Shown here: positions 16,761 through 25,291 of the stretch, piece after piece
How the letters are laid out: every line of letters starts with the position of its first letter
Position numbering within the stretch: position 1 is the first letter of the stretch
Source of the DNA: Pseudomonas sp. UBA6562
GTDB lineage: Bacteria > Pseudomonadota > Gammaproteobacteria > Pseudomonadales > Pseudomonadaceae
Direction: 5' to 3'
Length of the DNA stretch: 64,000 bases
Assembly (NCBI RefSeq): GCF_002434265.1
Contig: NZ_DJJS01000004.1
Coordinates: 377,079-441,078, forward strand
The notes under the pieces: model-generated
What the model was told of the DNA's origin: nothing
The model's input: the letters and a program-made list of their open reading frames with translations, nothing else
Databases searched by the model: none
Program-made: the position numbers and the translations under genes

Positions 16761-18051
16761 GGAAGAACTCCAGCATGGCGTCGCTGTTGACGCGGTAGTT
16801 GAGGTTGCCGCAATGGCCGCCGTGCGGGTAGAGGGTCAGGCGGTCGCCGAAGACCTTGCGCAGGAAGCCGATGTCGCCCGGGCCGAGGATGACGTCGTCG
16901 GCATTGTGCATCACCGCCACTTTCGGCGTGTTGTGCAGGTAGTCGGCCAGTGCGTACAGGCTCACCTGGTCGACCAGCTGCGGCAGGCTGTTGCCATCGC
17001 TGCGGGCGCGCCACATGGGGATCACCTGCTCGTTCAGGTAGCACTCGAAGTCGCATTGCAGCGCACGCTTGAAGAACGGCGTGAGGCTGGTGCCTTCGGT
17101 GATCGGGTACTTGGGCGGAATGATCAGGCCGCGGCGGTTGATCAGGTCGGAGGTGAAGGCGATGTCGGCCGCCGAGAAGCGGAACGAGGTGCCGATCAGC
17201 ATGGCCATCTGTTCGTTGGACAGGTGCTGGCGCGAGTTCTGGAAGTCGTAGAGCAGCGCTTCGTTGAGGTCGACGAAGCCTTTCTCCTGGAAGTAGCGGG
17301 TGAGCTTTTCCAGCATCAGTTCATAGAAGGTGGTGCTGCGGTCGATGCCCTTGACGCGGGTCTGCACCAGCTTGTCGAGGTTGTTGACCGAGGTGAGCAG
17401 GTTCACCGGCGGGTTGAGCAGCAGCACTTTCTTGAAGTTGAAGCTGCGCCGGGTTTCGTCCAGGCGGCTGACGAAGGCCGCGTCCAGGGCACCGAGGCTG
17501 TAGCCGGTGAGGTTGAAGCTGGTCACCGGCAGGCGTGGGTGCTGGGCACGCACCGCCTGCATCACGCGATACAGGTCTTCGGCGTCTTCCTGGCTGACAC
17601 CGGGGGTGGCGAAGCGCGAGGCGGCGCTCATGAAGTCCCAGCTGGTGGGCGAGGACAGCTGCACCACATGGTAGCCGGCCTGGTAGTAGAGCTTTTTCAG
17701 GTATTCGTTGATGCTCGAGTAATACGGCGCGCCGGTGCCGGCGATGATGAAGATCAGCGGCGCGGCGTGGTCCTGGCGGGCGATGCGGTACTTGAGCTTC
17801 TTCACCGACCAGAAGTTGTCGGGCAGGGTGAAGGCGCGCTCCGGGCGCAGGTTGAGGCTGTAGTCCTTCTGATCGATGTCCTCGTCGCTGGGCAGCGTCG
17901 GACGATCTTCGGGCGGTGTGGTGGCGATGGTCGCCTCGAATGGGTTGGTCAGCGGATAGCCATAGCTGGCCGCGTCTATATCCCGCGCCGAGGCGGCCGC
18001 AGCCAGGAGCGAGCCGCACAGCAGGGCGGCGAGGCGCAATGATCGAAGCAT
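16753..18051 (-). CDS. Secreted alpha/beta-hydrolase-fold protein coupled to mlaA
   Basis: A 432-residue exported protein with signal peptide MLRSLRLAALLCGSLLAAA cleaved near ASA. The alpha/beta-hydrolase core shows an oxyanion-type loop (PLIFIIAGTGAPYY), the nucleophile elbow GYSLGA (serine), a VAVMHNADDVILGPGDI segment with the acid residue, and a late histidine in YPHGGHCGN. Three cysteines (CDFECY and HCGN) could form disulfides in the periplasm. It overlaps mlaA by 8 bases, so the two are translationally coupled. A lipid esterase or phospholipase role beside MlaA is plausible but inferred. An open upstream extension to 18114 is rejected in favour of the signal peptide start. Confidence 0.85.
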   Translation of the reverse strand: MLRSLRLAALLCGSLLAAAASARDIDAASYGYPLTNPFEATIATTPPEDRPTLPSDEDIDQKDYSLNLRPERAFTLPDNFWSVKKLKYRIARQDHAAPLIFIIAGTGAPYYSSINEYLKKLYYQAGYHVVQLSSPTSWDFMSAASRFATPGVSQEDAEDLYRVMQAVRAQHPRLPVTSFNLTGYSLGALDAAFVSRLDETRRSFNFKKVLLLNPPVNLLTSVNNLDKLVQTRVKGIDRSTTFYELMLEKLTRYFQEKGFVDLNEALLYDFQNSRQHLSNEQMAMLIGTSFRFSAADIAFTSDLINRRGLIIPPKYPITEGTSLTPFFKRALQCDFECYLNEQVIPMWRARSDGNSLPQLVDQVSLYALADYLHNTPKVAVMHNADDVILGPGDIGFLRKVFGDRLTLYPHGGHCGNLNYRVNSDAMLEFFRG

Positions 18052-18288
18052 CAGGGGTTCCCCAGGAAGAGCAGCAAGACGGTACGTGCAGTAGGACAGT
18101 CGTGCCATAAGCAAAGTTGCCGAATGGCGCTACTGTTTATTGCGCCGCTTATTGCCGTACAGGTCGTTGCGCCGACCCTTGACGCGGCGATGGCTATTTT
18201 AAGGCAACATGGTCCGTCTAGCGCTGGCTGTATGTGTAGCGATTATGTAAACGGGCTTGGTTTCCCTGGTGATTCTCTGGAGCGCTGC

Positions 18289-18651
18289 ATGTCACGTAGC
18301 ACCGCGGTGGTAAGCATTGTGCTGGCCTTGGGCGCGCTGTTGGCGGCCAGCTACGGCGTGCGTTACACGCTGATGGAGGACCCGCGCTGGGTCGGTGCCT
18401 GCCTGGGCGATGCCGGGCCATGGCAGTGCCAGGTGCGGGCTGGGCTGGGCTGGCTGATTCATTTCAAGGCGATCGCCGGTGCGGCGCTGGCCTGCGCGCT
18501 GCTGGCGCAGGTGCTGGCCGGGCGCGCCGGCCGTGCGCTGGCGTTGCTGGCGCTGCTCTTCGGCGTGCCGGCACTGGTGCTGTACAGCGCCAGCCTGGCG
18601 GTGTTCGCCGTGGTTCTGGGCGGTCTACGCCTGGTGCGCAAGCGCGTTTGA
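18289..18651 (+). CDS. Small inner-membrane protein, unknown function
   Basis: A 120-residue protein with about three hydrophobic segments: residues 5-22 (VVSIVLALGALLAASYG), about 60-80 and about 85-115. A short soluble stretch with two cysteines (WVGACLGDAGPWQCQV) lies between the first and second. The ATG at 18289 has GGAG seven bases upstream. The same frame is open from 18124, but that part has poor coding character. It is divergent from the hydrolase-mlaA pair and converges on the GH17 gene, overlapping its end by 27 bases. I do not recognise the family. Confidence 0.75.
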   Translation: MSRSTAVVSIVLALGALLAASYGVRYTLMEDPRWVGACLGDAGPWQCQVRAGLGWLIHFKAIAGAALACALLAQVLAGRAGRALALLALLFGVPALVLYSASLAVFAVVLGGLRLVRKRV

Positions 18652-20223
18652 ACCCGGCAGCGTAGCGCCACGTTCCAGGCCGCGACGCCGACAGCGCAGC
18701 AGTGCCACCGCCATCGCCAGGCTCACCCCGGCCCAGCCCCAGGCCTGGACGCTGTGCAGGCCCTCCTGGTACAGCTGCGGCAGTATGCCCAGGCCTACGA
18801 TGGCTGCCAGCAAGGCGCATTCGCGTGGCGGCGCGGCCAGAGGGCGCAGCGACAGGACCAGCGCCGGCAGTACCAACGCCGCCGTCGGGAAACTGCGGTA
18901 GCGTGGTTCGAACACCATCTCCAACATGCTCACCGCTGCGGCGAAACCTGCCGCCAACACCAGCCAGCCCCCCATGCCCTGCAACCGTGCGAACAACGCC
19001 GCACGCCAGCCACGGCGTCCACCCAGGGCCAGCGCGGCATGCACCACCAGCACGGCACTGAGCAGCGCCAGCGACACGGCCCACGCCCATTCGCCGGCAA
19101 AACGCGCCTGGGTGCGCGTCAGTTCGCCCCACAAACCCAGGCTTCCCGCGCCGAACGCCGCCAGCAACGGCAGGCCCAGGGCTGCGACCCGGTCGCGCGG
19201 GCGGCCGGCGATCAGCAAGGTCGCCAGCATCAGTACGCCGCTGGCTAGCCACCAGTATGGCCACAAAGCCAGGTTGCTCACCGGCCCTTCGAGCACGCCC
19301 TTGTCTTGGCGGTCGGCGTCGTACAAACCCCAGTAGCCGCCCACCGCGCCCTCGCTCACGCGTTTCCACGGCTGGTCGAAGGCCTCGATCAGGTTGTAGC
19401 GCCAGCCGCCGGCCTCGGCCTGGGCGACGAAACCGCGCACGAACCGCGCTTCGTTGACCCGGCTGGGCAGGGCGGTCTCGCGCTGGCGGCCCTCGCTAGG
19501 CCAGCCGGTCTCGCCAATGAAGATCGGCTTGGGTGCGAATCGCTCGACGAACCGCTGGTGGATGCGGGCGACGTGTCGCAACGCGTCGTCGATGTCCCGC
19601 GGCTGGTCCTCCCAATAAGGCAACAGGTGGATGGTGAGAAAATCCACGGCCGGGGCGATCTGCGGATGTTGCAACCAGAACTCCCAGACGTCGGCATAGG
19701 TCACCGGCACCGACACCTCGCGTTTGACCTGGGCGATCAGCCCGGCCAGGGCGCTGCCGGTGATCTCCTTGCGCAGCAGCGCTTCGTTGCCGACGATCAC
19801 GGCCGTGACCACATCGGGGTTGGCGTTGGCCGCGTCGATCAGCAGCCGCACCTCGCGGGCGGTGTCGACCGGGTTGGCGTTGACCCAGGCGCCGAGCATC
19901 ACCTTCAGGCCATGTTTGCGTGCCAAGGCGGGAATTGCCTGCAAACCGGTCATGGAATAGGTGCGGATGCACTCGAATCGCTCAGCCAGCAGCGCCAGGT
20001 CGGCCTCCATGCGCGCCGGGCGCAACTGGAATGGCTGGTCGAACGGCGACTGGTCCTTGTCGAACGGGGTATAGGAGGCGCATTGCAGCTTGTGCGTCGG
20101 GCCTGCCGCATCGGCCAGCACGACCGGCCTGCCCAGGCCATGCCATACGGCGCCCAGGCCCAGCAGGACAAGCATGCAGACAAGTGCATAGAGCGGCATG
20201 GGCAAACGGGCAGGGCTGGGCAT
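18625..20223 (-). CDS. Membrane-bound glycoside hydrolase family 17 glucan enzyme
   Basis: A 532-residue protein with one N-terminal transmembrane helix, a periplasmic GH17 (beta/alpha)8 catalytic domain (residues about 45-310) and a C-terminal block of about seven to eight hydrophobic helices (from about residue 325). The two catalytic glutamates are recognisable: Glu147 (VIVGNEALLR, acid/base) and Glu238 (FIGETGWPSEG, nucleophile). GH17 modules in Pseudomonas act on beta-1,3-glucan as glucosyltransferases or endoglucanases, for example in cyclic glucan formation by NdvB-type proteins, but here no GT2 synthase is fused. The start is uncertain: ATG at 20223 is preferred, with GTG at 20286 also open. 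Confidence 0.82.
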   Translation of the reverse strand: MPSPARLPMPLYALVCMLVLLGLGAVWHGLGRPVVLADAAGPTHKLQCASYTPFDKDQSPFDQPFQLRPARMEADLALLAERFECIRTYSMTGLQAIPALARKHGLKVMLGAWVNANPVDTAREVRLLIDAANANPDVVTAVIVGNEALLRKEITGSALAGLIAQVKREVSVPVTYADVWEFWLQHPQIAPAVDFLTIHLLPYWEDQPRDIDDALRHVARIHQRFVERFAPKPIFIGETGWPSEGRQRETALPSRVNEARFVRGFVAQAEAGGWRYNLIEAFDQPWKRVSEGAVGGYWGLYDADRQDKGVLEGPVSNLALWPYWWLASGVLMLATLLIAGRPRDRVAALGLPLLAAFGAGSLGLWGELTRTQARFAGEWAWAVSLALLSAVLVVHAALALGGRRGWRAALFARLQGMGGWLVLAAGFAAAVSMLEMVFEPRYRSFPTAALVLPALVLSLRPLAAPPRECALLAAIVGLGILPQLYQEGLHSVQAWGWAGVSLAMAVALLRCRRRGLERGATLPGSNALAHQA

Positions 20224-20506
20224 CGGGCGGTCCGTCGTCGAAAGCGGGGCGGGTGGCATGGCAGCGAAGGCGAGCGGGCGTTGCACGAGAGGTGCGTGCG
20301 GACGCGGGCCTGGCCTTCGGCCGGGTGATAGTAGCCCGTCGTCGAGCCTTTGACATGCAAGGATCGCGCAGGCCCTCGTAGGCGAATGGCGCTAATGGCC
20401 AAGTGCTGTCGCTGAGGACGTGCTGAGGGTCGTAGCTGGAGCAGGTTGACCTGCCGCAGCGGTTGATGATGAACCCTCAAACAAGACCTGACGCGGGGAT
20501 GCTTTG

Positions 20507-21355
20507 ATGAAGATGCGACGTTTGCTGGGTGTGGGTTCGGCCTTGGTACTGGCCATGGGTGCTACCCATGCGATGGCCAAGGAAGTGAGCATCGGTTATG
20601 TGGACGGGTGGGCCGACAGCGTCGCCACCACCAACGTGGCCGCCGAAGTGATCAAGCAGAAGCTGGGCTATGACGTCAAACTCCAGGCCGTCGCCACCGG
20701 GATCATGTGGCAGGGCGTGGCCACCGGCAAGCTCGACGCGATGATGTCGGCCTGGCTGCCGGTGACCCACGGCGATTACTGGGCCAAGAACAAGGACAAG
20801 GTGGTCGACTACGGCGCCAACTTCAAGGACGCCAAGATCGGCCTGATCGTCCCCGACTACGTCAAGGCCAACAGCATCGCCGACCTCAAGACCGACACCA
20901 GCTTCAAACAGAAGATCGTCGGCATCGACGCCGGTGCCGGCGTGATGATCAAGGCCGAACAGGCGATCAAGGACTACGACCTCACCGGTTACAAGCTCCA
21001 GGCCAGCTCCGGCGCCGCCATGACTTCCGAGCTGGGCCGTGCCTACGCCAAGAAAGACTCCATCGCCGTCACCGGTTGGGTGCCGCACTGGATGTTCGCC
21101 AAGTGGAAACTCAAGTTCCTCGAAGACCCCAAAGGCGTGTTCGGCGAAGCCGAAACCGTCAACAGCGTCGGCAGCAAGCAACTGGCGAGCAAGGCGCCGG
21201 AAGTGGCCGAGTTCCTCAAGAAGTTCTCCTGGCAGTCCAAGGACGAGATCGGCGAAGTGATGCTGGCCATCCAGGAAGGCGCCAAGCCCGAAGCCGCCGC
21301 CAAGGACTGGGTCGCCAAGCACCCCGAGCGTGTGAAGGAGTGGACCGGCAAGTAA
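20507..21355 (+). CDS. Glycine betaine/choline-type ABC substrate-binding protein (OpuAC)
   Basis: A 282-residue periplasmic binding protein with signal peptide MKMRRLLGVGSALVLAMG cleaved near THAMAKE. The OpuAC fold is shown by the aromatic-cage tryptophans in YVDGWADSV, GIMWQGVATGKLDAMMSAWLP and VTGWVPHWMF, which bind a quaternary ammonium group. It stands alone without permease or ATPase genes, so it probably serves a transporter encoded elsewhere, as known for accessory choline/carnitine/betaine binding proteins in Pseudomonas. ATG at 20507 follows GGGG; TTG at 20504 is in frame. Confidence 0.9.
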   Translation: MKMRRLLGVGSALVLAMGATHAMAKEVSIGYVDGWADSVATTNVAAEVIKQKLGYDVKLQAVATGIMWQGVATGKLDAMMSAWLPVTHGDYWAKNKDKVVDYGANFKDAKIGLIVPDYVKANSIADLKTDTSFKQKIVGIDAGAGVMIKAEQAIKDYDLTGYKLQASSGAAMTSELGRAYAKKDSIAVTGWVPHWMFAKWKLKFLEDPKGVFGEAETVNSVGSKQLASKAPEVAEFLKKFSWQSKDEIGEVMLAIQEGAKPEAAAKDWVAKHPERVKEWTGK

Positions 21356-21403
21356 TCCTCGTTGCGTAAAGGAGGGGACTGGCCGGCGCAGTGGCCAGCC
21401 CCC

Positions 21404-22006
21404 TCAGGCATCGAGCGCGTTGCCCAAGACCTGGCGCATGTGCGCACGGTAGCTATCGAACGCGGCGATCGCGCCCTGCACCGCCTGCGCTTCCTCTTCC
21501 TCCCGCAACACCTGCCCATCGACCTGCTCGACGAACGCCCGCCAGTGCAAGGCGCGGCCTTGCGGGTGCGCCGCCAGGTGCCGAGCGCCAAACGCCGCGT
21601 CTAGCCCCAGCTGTTGGGTCTGCTTGAACAGGAATGCCGCGCCCAGGTTCGATCCCTCGCTGCAATACAACCAACCCAGCGCTTCGGGCGCCTCTACGGC
21701 AACCTGCGCCGGCACAGGCGGCACGCCCAGGCCCAGATCGGTCATGTCCGCCTGCACGGCGGCGAAGCGCGACAACTGCGCAAGCCCGGGCAGCCAGCGG
21801 TTGAGGGTCGCGTCCTGGTACAGCCCTAGCAAACTGCCATGAAAGGCGTGTTGTACGCGCAGGAAGCGTGCATAGCGTTCGCGGTCGGCGAACGGCCGCG
21901 CCGCCATCACCAGCGTGTCGACGGTATCGTGGTCACGGCTGCTGGCCAGTTTCAGGCGCTGGCAGCGGCCTTGGGCGGGGGCGGGCGAAGGGGGCATCGA
22001 AGGCAT
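21404..22006 (-). CDS. Heme oxygenase-like protein
   Basis: A 200-residue protein resembling bacterial biliverdin-producing heme oxygenases (HemO/BphO type). The N-terminal helix RLKLASSRDHDTVDTLV places a histidine where the proximal heme ligand sits, followed by RYARFLRVQHAFH. The later LYCSEGSNLGAAFLFK corresponds to the glycine-bearing distal helix region (LEGS.LGG in the family). It sits alone, convergent with the betaine-binding protein and far from any phytochrome gene. Starts at 22006 and 21997 are equally plausible. Heme-degrading activity is inferred from these motifs only. Confidence 0.7.
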   Translation of the reverse strand: MPSMPPSPAPAQGRCQRLKLASSRDHDTVDTLVMAARPFADRERYARFLRVQHAFHGSLLGLYQDATLNRWLPGLAQLSRFAAVQADMTDLGLGVPPVPAQVAVEAPEALGWLYCSEGSNLGAAFLFKQTQQLGLDAAFGARHLAAHPQGRALHWRAFVEQVDGQVLREEEEAQAVQGAIAAFDSYRAHMRQVLGNALDA

Positions 22007-22277
22007 CCGTAGGCAAGAGCGAGTGCGGGCGGTAACGCAGGCAGTTGACTGTCCATGGCGTGTTTCGATCCGCTCGGGCTGTATTGTGACGGCCATCGCT
22101 GCGCGACGGTCACCAAGCGTTGCGGGAATCTTGTCCGGGCGGCGCGGTCTGCGCTGTGAACGTCATCGCGGTGCGACAGCGGCAGGACGGTTGTCCCGAG
22201 CCGGGTGTGACGGTCATACTCTTGCACCCTCACGCGGCCGTCCGCGTCGCCCCTATGGACAGCAATCGGTTCTATTC

Positions 22278-23774
22278 ATGAAGAAATCAGTAGGCATTCT
22301 CTGCGGTCTGGCCGTCGCCATCGCCGCCGTCACCGTCGCCGGCGCCTGGTACACCGGCAAACAGCTTCCCGCGGAGCTGGAGCGCTCGATCGCGCGCGCC
22401 AACACCGAGTTCAAGAACGCGGCGGCCGGCACCGGCGGCACCTTGACCGCCGAGCTGGTCTCGCTCGACCGCCATTTCTTCAGCAGTGACGCGCGCTACC
22501 GCATCAGTGCCAAGAACCTGTGGCTGGGCGGGCAGAGCGAGCCGATCGATTTCGACGTCGCCATCGACGACCATATCGAGCACGGGCCATTCCCCTGGTC
22601 GCGGGTCAAGTCGTTCAAGCTGCTGCCGGTCATGGCGGTCAGCAACAGCGCCCTGGTCAAGGACGAGCAGACCGCAGCGCTGTTCGACGCCGCCGGCGGC
22701 CAGTCGCCGCTGACCGCGCAGGTCAGCCTGGGCTATGCCGGTGGCATCGATAGCCTGCTGCACGTGGCGCCGATGAAAGTCACCCAGGACGACGGCGGCA
22801 GCGTCGACTTTTCCGGCATGCGCCTGCAGGTCGAGGGCGACCGCGACGGCAATGCCATGAAGATCCACGGCACCGCCGACCGCCTGCAGGTCAAGATCGT
22901 GGGCGATCGCCCGCCGGCGACCCTGGTGTTCGACGGCTTCAAGGTCGGCGGCGACCTGACCAAGACCGACCACGAGATGGTCTACGTCGGCAAGCTCGAC
23001 CTGTTCCTGTCGCAGTTGCAGGCCACCCTGGGGCCGAAGCAGGACGTGCTGCTGCTCAAGGGGCTGGAACAGAACAACCTCTACAGCCTGGAAGGCAAGG
23101 ACCGCCTCGGCGGGCGTCTGGAATACAAGGTTTCCGACATCACCTACGCCGACCGCGCCGTCGGCAGTGGGCAGATGGTGTTCAACTTCCGCTCCGTCGA
23201 CATTCCGGCCATGCGCGCGTTGACCGAGTGGTACCAGACCAAGCTGCCGCAGGTGCAGCAGGCCGCCGCCGAAGGCCAGCAAGTGCCGTCGTTCGAGATG
23301 ACCGACGCCGAACGTGCCCAGGTCCAGGCCAACCTGCAGAAACTGCTGGCCGCCAAGCCCCGGGCCGAGATCGAAGACCTGTCGTTCAAGACGGCCCGTG
23401 GCACCAGCCAGTTCAAGCTGGGCGTCGACTTCACCAACCCGACCTCCTTCGACTTGCCGCCCGACCAGTTGGGCAAGCAACTGGTCGCCCTGGTGGACGG
23501 CAAGCTGACCTTGTCCAAGCCCATGGTCGGTGACCTGGCGACCTTGCAGGCGTTACTCGACGGGCAGACCGACGCCCAGGCTATCGCCCAGCAATCGAGC
23601 CAGGCCGGCGAGATGCTCGGCGTCATGGCGCTGCAAAGCGGCCTGGCCACGGTGCAGGGCGACGACGTGGTGTCGTCGCTGCATTACGCCGACGGTACGG
23701 TGGACTTCAACGGCAAGAAGATGCCGGTCGAGCAGTTCCTCATGATGCTGGCCTCGATGTTGCCGCAACGCTGA
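22278..23774 (+). CDS. DUF945 (YdgA-like) periplasmic protein
   Basis: A 498-residue protein anchored or secreted by an N-terminal hydrophobic segment (MKKSVGILCGLAVAIAAVTVAG, then AWYTGKQL). The body is beta-rich, with the family's repeated patterns such as DFDVAIDDHIEHGPFPW (the H-G-P-F motif typical of DUF945) and NFRSVDIPAMRAL. In E. coli the related YdgA is an inner-membrane protein of unclear function. The frame is open back to 21915, but the ATG at 22278 starts directly at the hydrophobic segment. It is divergent from the heme oxygenase-like gene. Function is unknown. Confidence 0.85.
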   Translation: MKKSVGILCGLAVAIAAVTVAGAWYTGKQLPAELERSIARANTEFKNAAAGTGGTLTAELVSLDRHFFSSDARYRISAKNLWLGGQSEPIDFDVAIDDHIEHGPFPWSRVKSFKLLPVMAVSNSALVKDEQTAALFDAAGGQSPLTAQVSLGYAGGIDSLLHVAPMKVTQDDGGSVDFSGMRLQVEGDRDGNAMKIHGTADRLQVKIVGDRPPATLVFDGFKVGGDLTKTDHEMVYVGKLDLFLSQLQATLGPKQDVLLLKGLEQNNLYSLEGKDRLGGRLEYKVSDITYADRAVGSGQMVFNFRSVDIPAMRALTEWYQTKLPQVQQAAAEGQQVPSFEMTDAERAQVQANLQKLLAAKPRAEIEDLSFKTARGTSQFKLGVDFTNPTSFDLPPDQLGKQLVALVDGKLTLSKPMVGDLATLQALLDGQTDAQAIAQQSSQAGEMLGVMALQSGLATVQGDDVVSSLHYADGTVDFNGKKMPVEQFLMMLASMLPQR

Positions 23775-24159
23775 CGGGCCTGCGGCCCTGCCCGGTGCGC
23801 GGGCAGGGTCGTGCATCCGCTTGGGGACGCAATGCCCATGGCTTTGCAACGGCCACTGCGCCGTTGCGCCGCTTGGCCGCTTGGCCGATGGCGTGGGCGT
23901 GCGACCGGACGCCTGTCAGCCGCACCGTTTGGCTAGCCCGAGTAGGCTGCAACACACGCTCGAAGCATCCCCCCGCGCAGCAGAAATATCGCTTTTGCAT
24001 TGACCCGATTCTCTGTAGCCTTCGGCGTCCATAACAATCCGGGCCCGCAAATGGGCCGCGACGGCGCGCGCCAGCAACCGTCCGGCACCTTTAGCCGATT
24101 TGCCAGGGCCGGGTGCTACTCTCGACTGACGCGCACACGCGCCCGCAGGTCCAGCGATC
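23775..24159. other. Intergenic region ahead of nadA
   Basis: This 385-base spacer holds no convincing gene. A GC-rich hairpin (9-bp stem CCCTGCCCG with its complement, 5-nt loop, 23786-23808) follows the DUF945 stop codon but lacks a T-run, so it is at best a weak terminator. An AT-richer stretch at 23980-24040 is the most likely place for the nadA promoter, although no strong -35/-10 pair stands out. Confidence 0.5.
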
Positions 24160-25218
24160 ATGACCCAGATTTCCGAACGTCTCCTGGTTCAAGCCCACCT
24201 TGATGCCCAGCAGCCCCAGCCCCTGACGCCCGAGCAGCAGGCCGACTACCGCGCCGCCATCGCCGCCGAACTCAAAGCGCAGAACGCCGTGCTGGTGGCC
24301 CATTTCTATTGCGATCCGGTGATCCAGGCGTTGGCCGAGGAAACCGGCGGATGCGTGTCCGACTCCTTGGAAATGGCGCGCTTCGGCCGCGACCACGATG
24401 CCGACACGGTCATCGTCGCCGGGGTGCGTTTCATGGGCGAGACGGCGAAGATCCTCACACCGCACAAGCGCATCCTCATGCCCACCCTGGAGGCGACCTG
24501 CTCGCTGGACCTGGGCTGCCCGGTCGAAGCGTTTTCGGCGTTCTGCGACCAGCACCCGGAGCGCACGGTGGTGGTCTACGCCAACACCTCGGCTGCCGTG
24601 AAAGCGCGCGCCGACTGGGTGGTGACCTCCAGCTGCGCGCTGGAAATCGTCGAAACCCTGATGGACAACGGCGAAACCATCCTCTGGGGGCCAGACCAGC
24701 ACCTGGGGCGCTACATCCAGAAACAAACCGGCGCCGACATGCTGCTGTGGGACGGCGCCTGCATCGTGCACGAAGAGTTCAAGTCGCGGCAGTTGGTCGA
24801 CATGAAGGCGCTGTACCCGGATGCGGCGATCCTGGTGCACCCCGAGTCGCCCGAGTCGGTCATCGACCTGGCCGATGCGGTGGGCTCCACCAGCCAGTTG
24901 ATCAAGGCCGCGCAAACCCTGCCGAACACGACCTTCATCGTCGCCACCGACCGCGGCATCTTCTACAAGATGCAGCAGCTGTGCCCGGACAAGGTCTTCA
25001 TCGAAGCGCCCACCGCCGGCAACGGCGCGGCGTGTCGCAGCTGTGCGCATTGCCCGTGGATGGCGATGAATACGCTCGAACGTACGCTCGATTGCCTGCG
25101 CACCGGCAGCAACGAGATCAGCGTCGATGCGGCGTTGATTCCACGCGCAGTGAAGCCGTTGCAGCGCATGCTCGATTTCACTCAGGCGGCGCGCTTGAAG
25201 TTGTCGGGTAATGCCTGA
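24160..25218 (+). CDS. nadA: Quinolinate synthase NadA
   Basis: A 352-residue cytoplasmic enzyme that condenses iminoaspartate with dihydroxyacetone phosphate to quinolinate in de novo NAD synthesis. The three [4Fe-4S] ligands correspond to Cys114 (LEATCSLDLGC), Cys201 (DGACIVHE) and Cys298 (CRSCAHCPWM), one residue offset from E. coli Cys113/200/297. The substrate-binding motifs AHFYCDP and GGCVSDSLEMA are present. It appears to be a single-gene unit, convergent with the BepA-like protease. Confidence 0.98.
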   Translation: MTQISERLLVQAHLDAQQPQPLTPEQQADYRAAIAAELKAQNAVLVAHFYCDPVIQALAEETGGCVSDSLEMARFGRDHDADTVIVAGVRFMGETAKILTPHKRILMPTLEATCSLDLGCPVEAFSAFCDQHPERTVVVYANTSAAVKARADWVVTSSCALEIVETLMDNGETILWGPDQHLGRYIQKQTGADMLLWDGACIVHEEFKSRQLVDMKALYPDAAILVHPESPESVIDLADAVGSTSQLIKAAQTLPNTTFIVATDRGIFYKMQQLCPDKVFIEAPTAGNGAACRSCAHCPWMAMNTLERTLDCLRTGSNEISVDAALIPRAVKPLQRMLDFTQAARLKLSGNA

Positions 25219-25291
25219 GCTGTAGGGGGCGAGGGCGGGGCCGCAACACGGCTCCGATCGTCTTTTCCACAGAGCCCTGAAGCCCTGCGCC

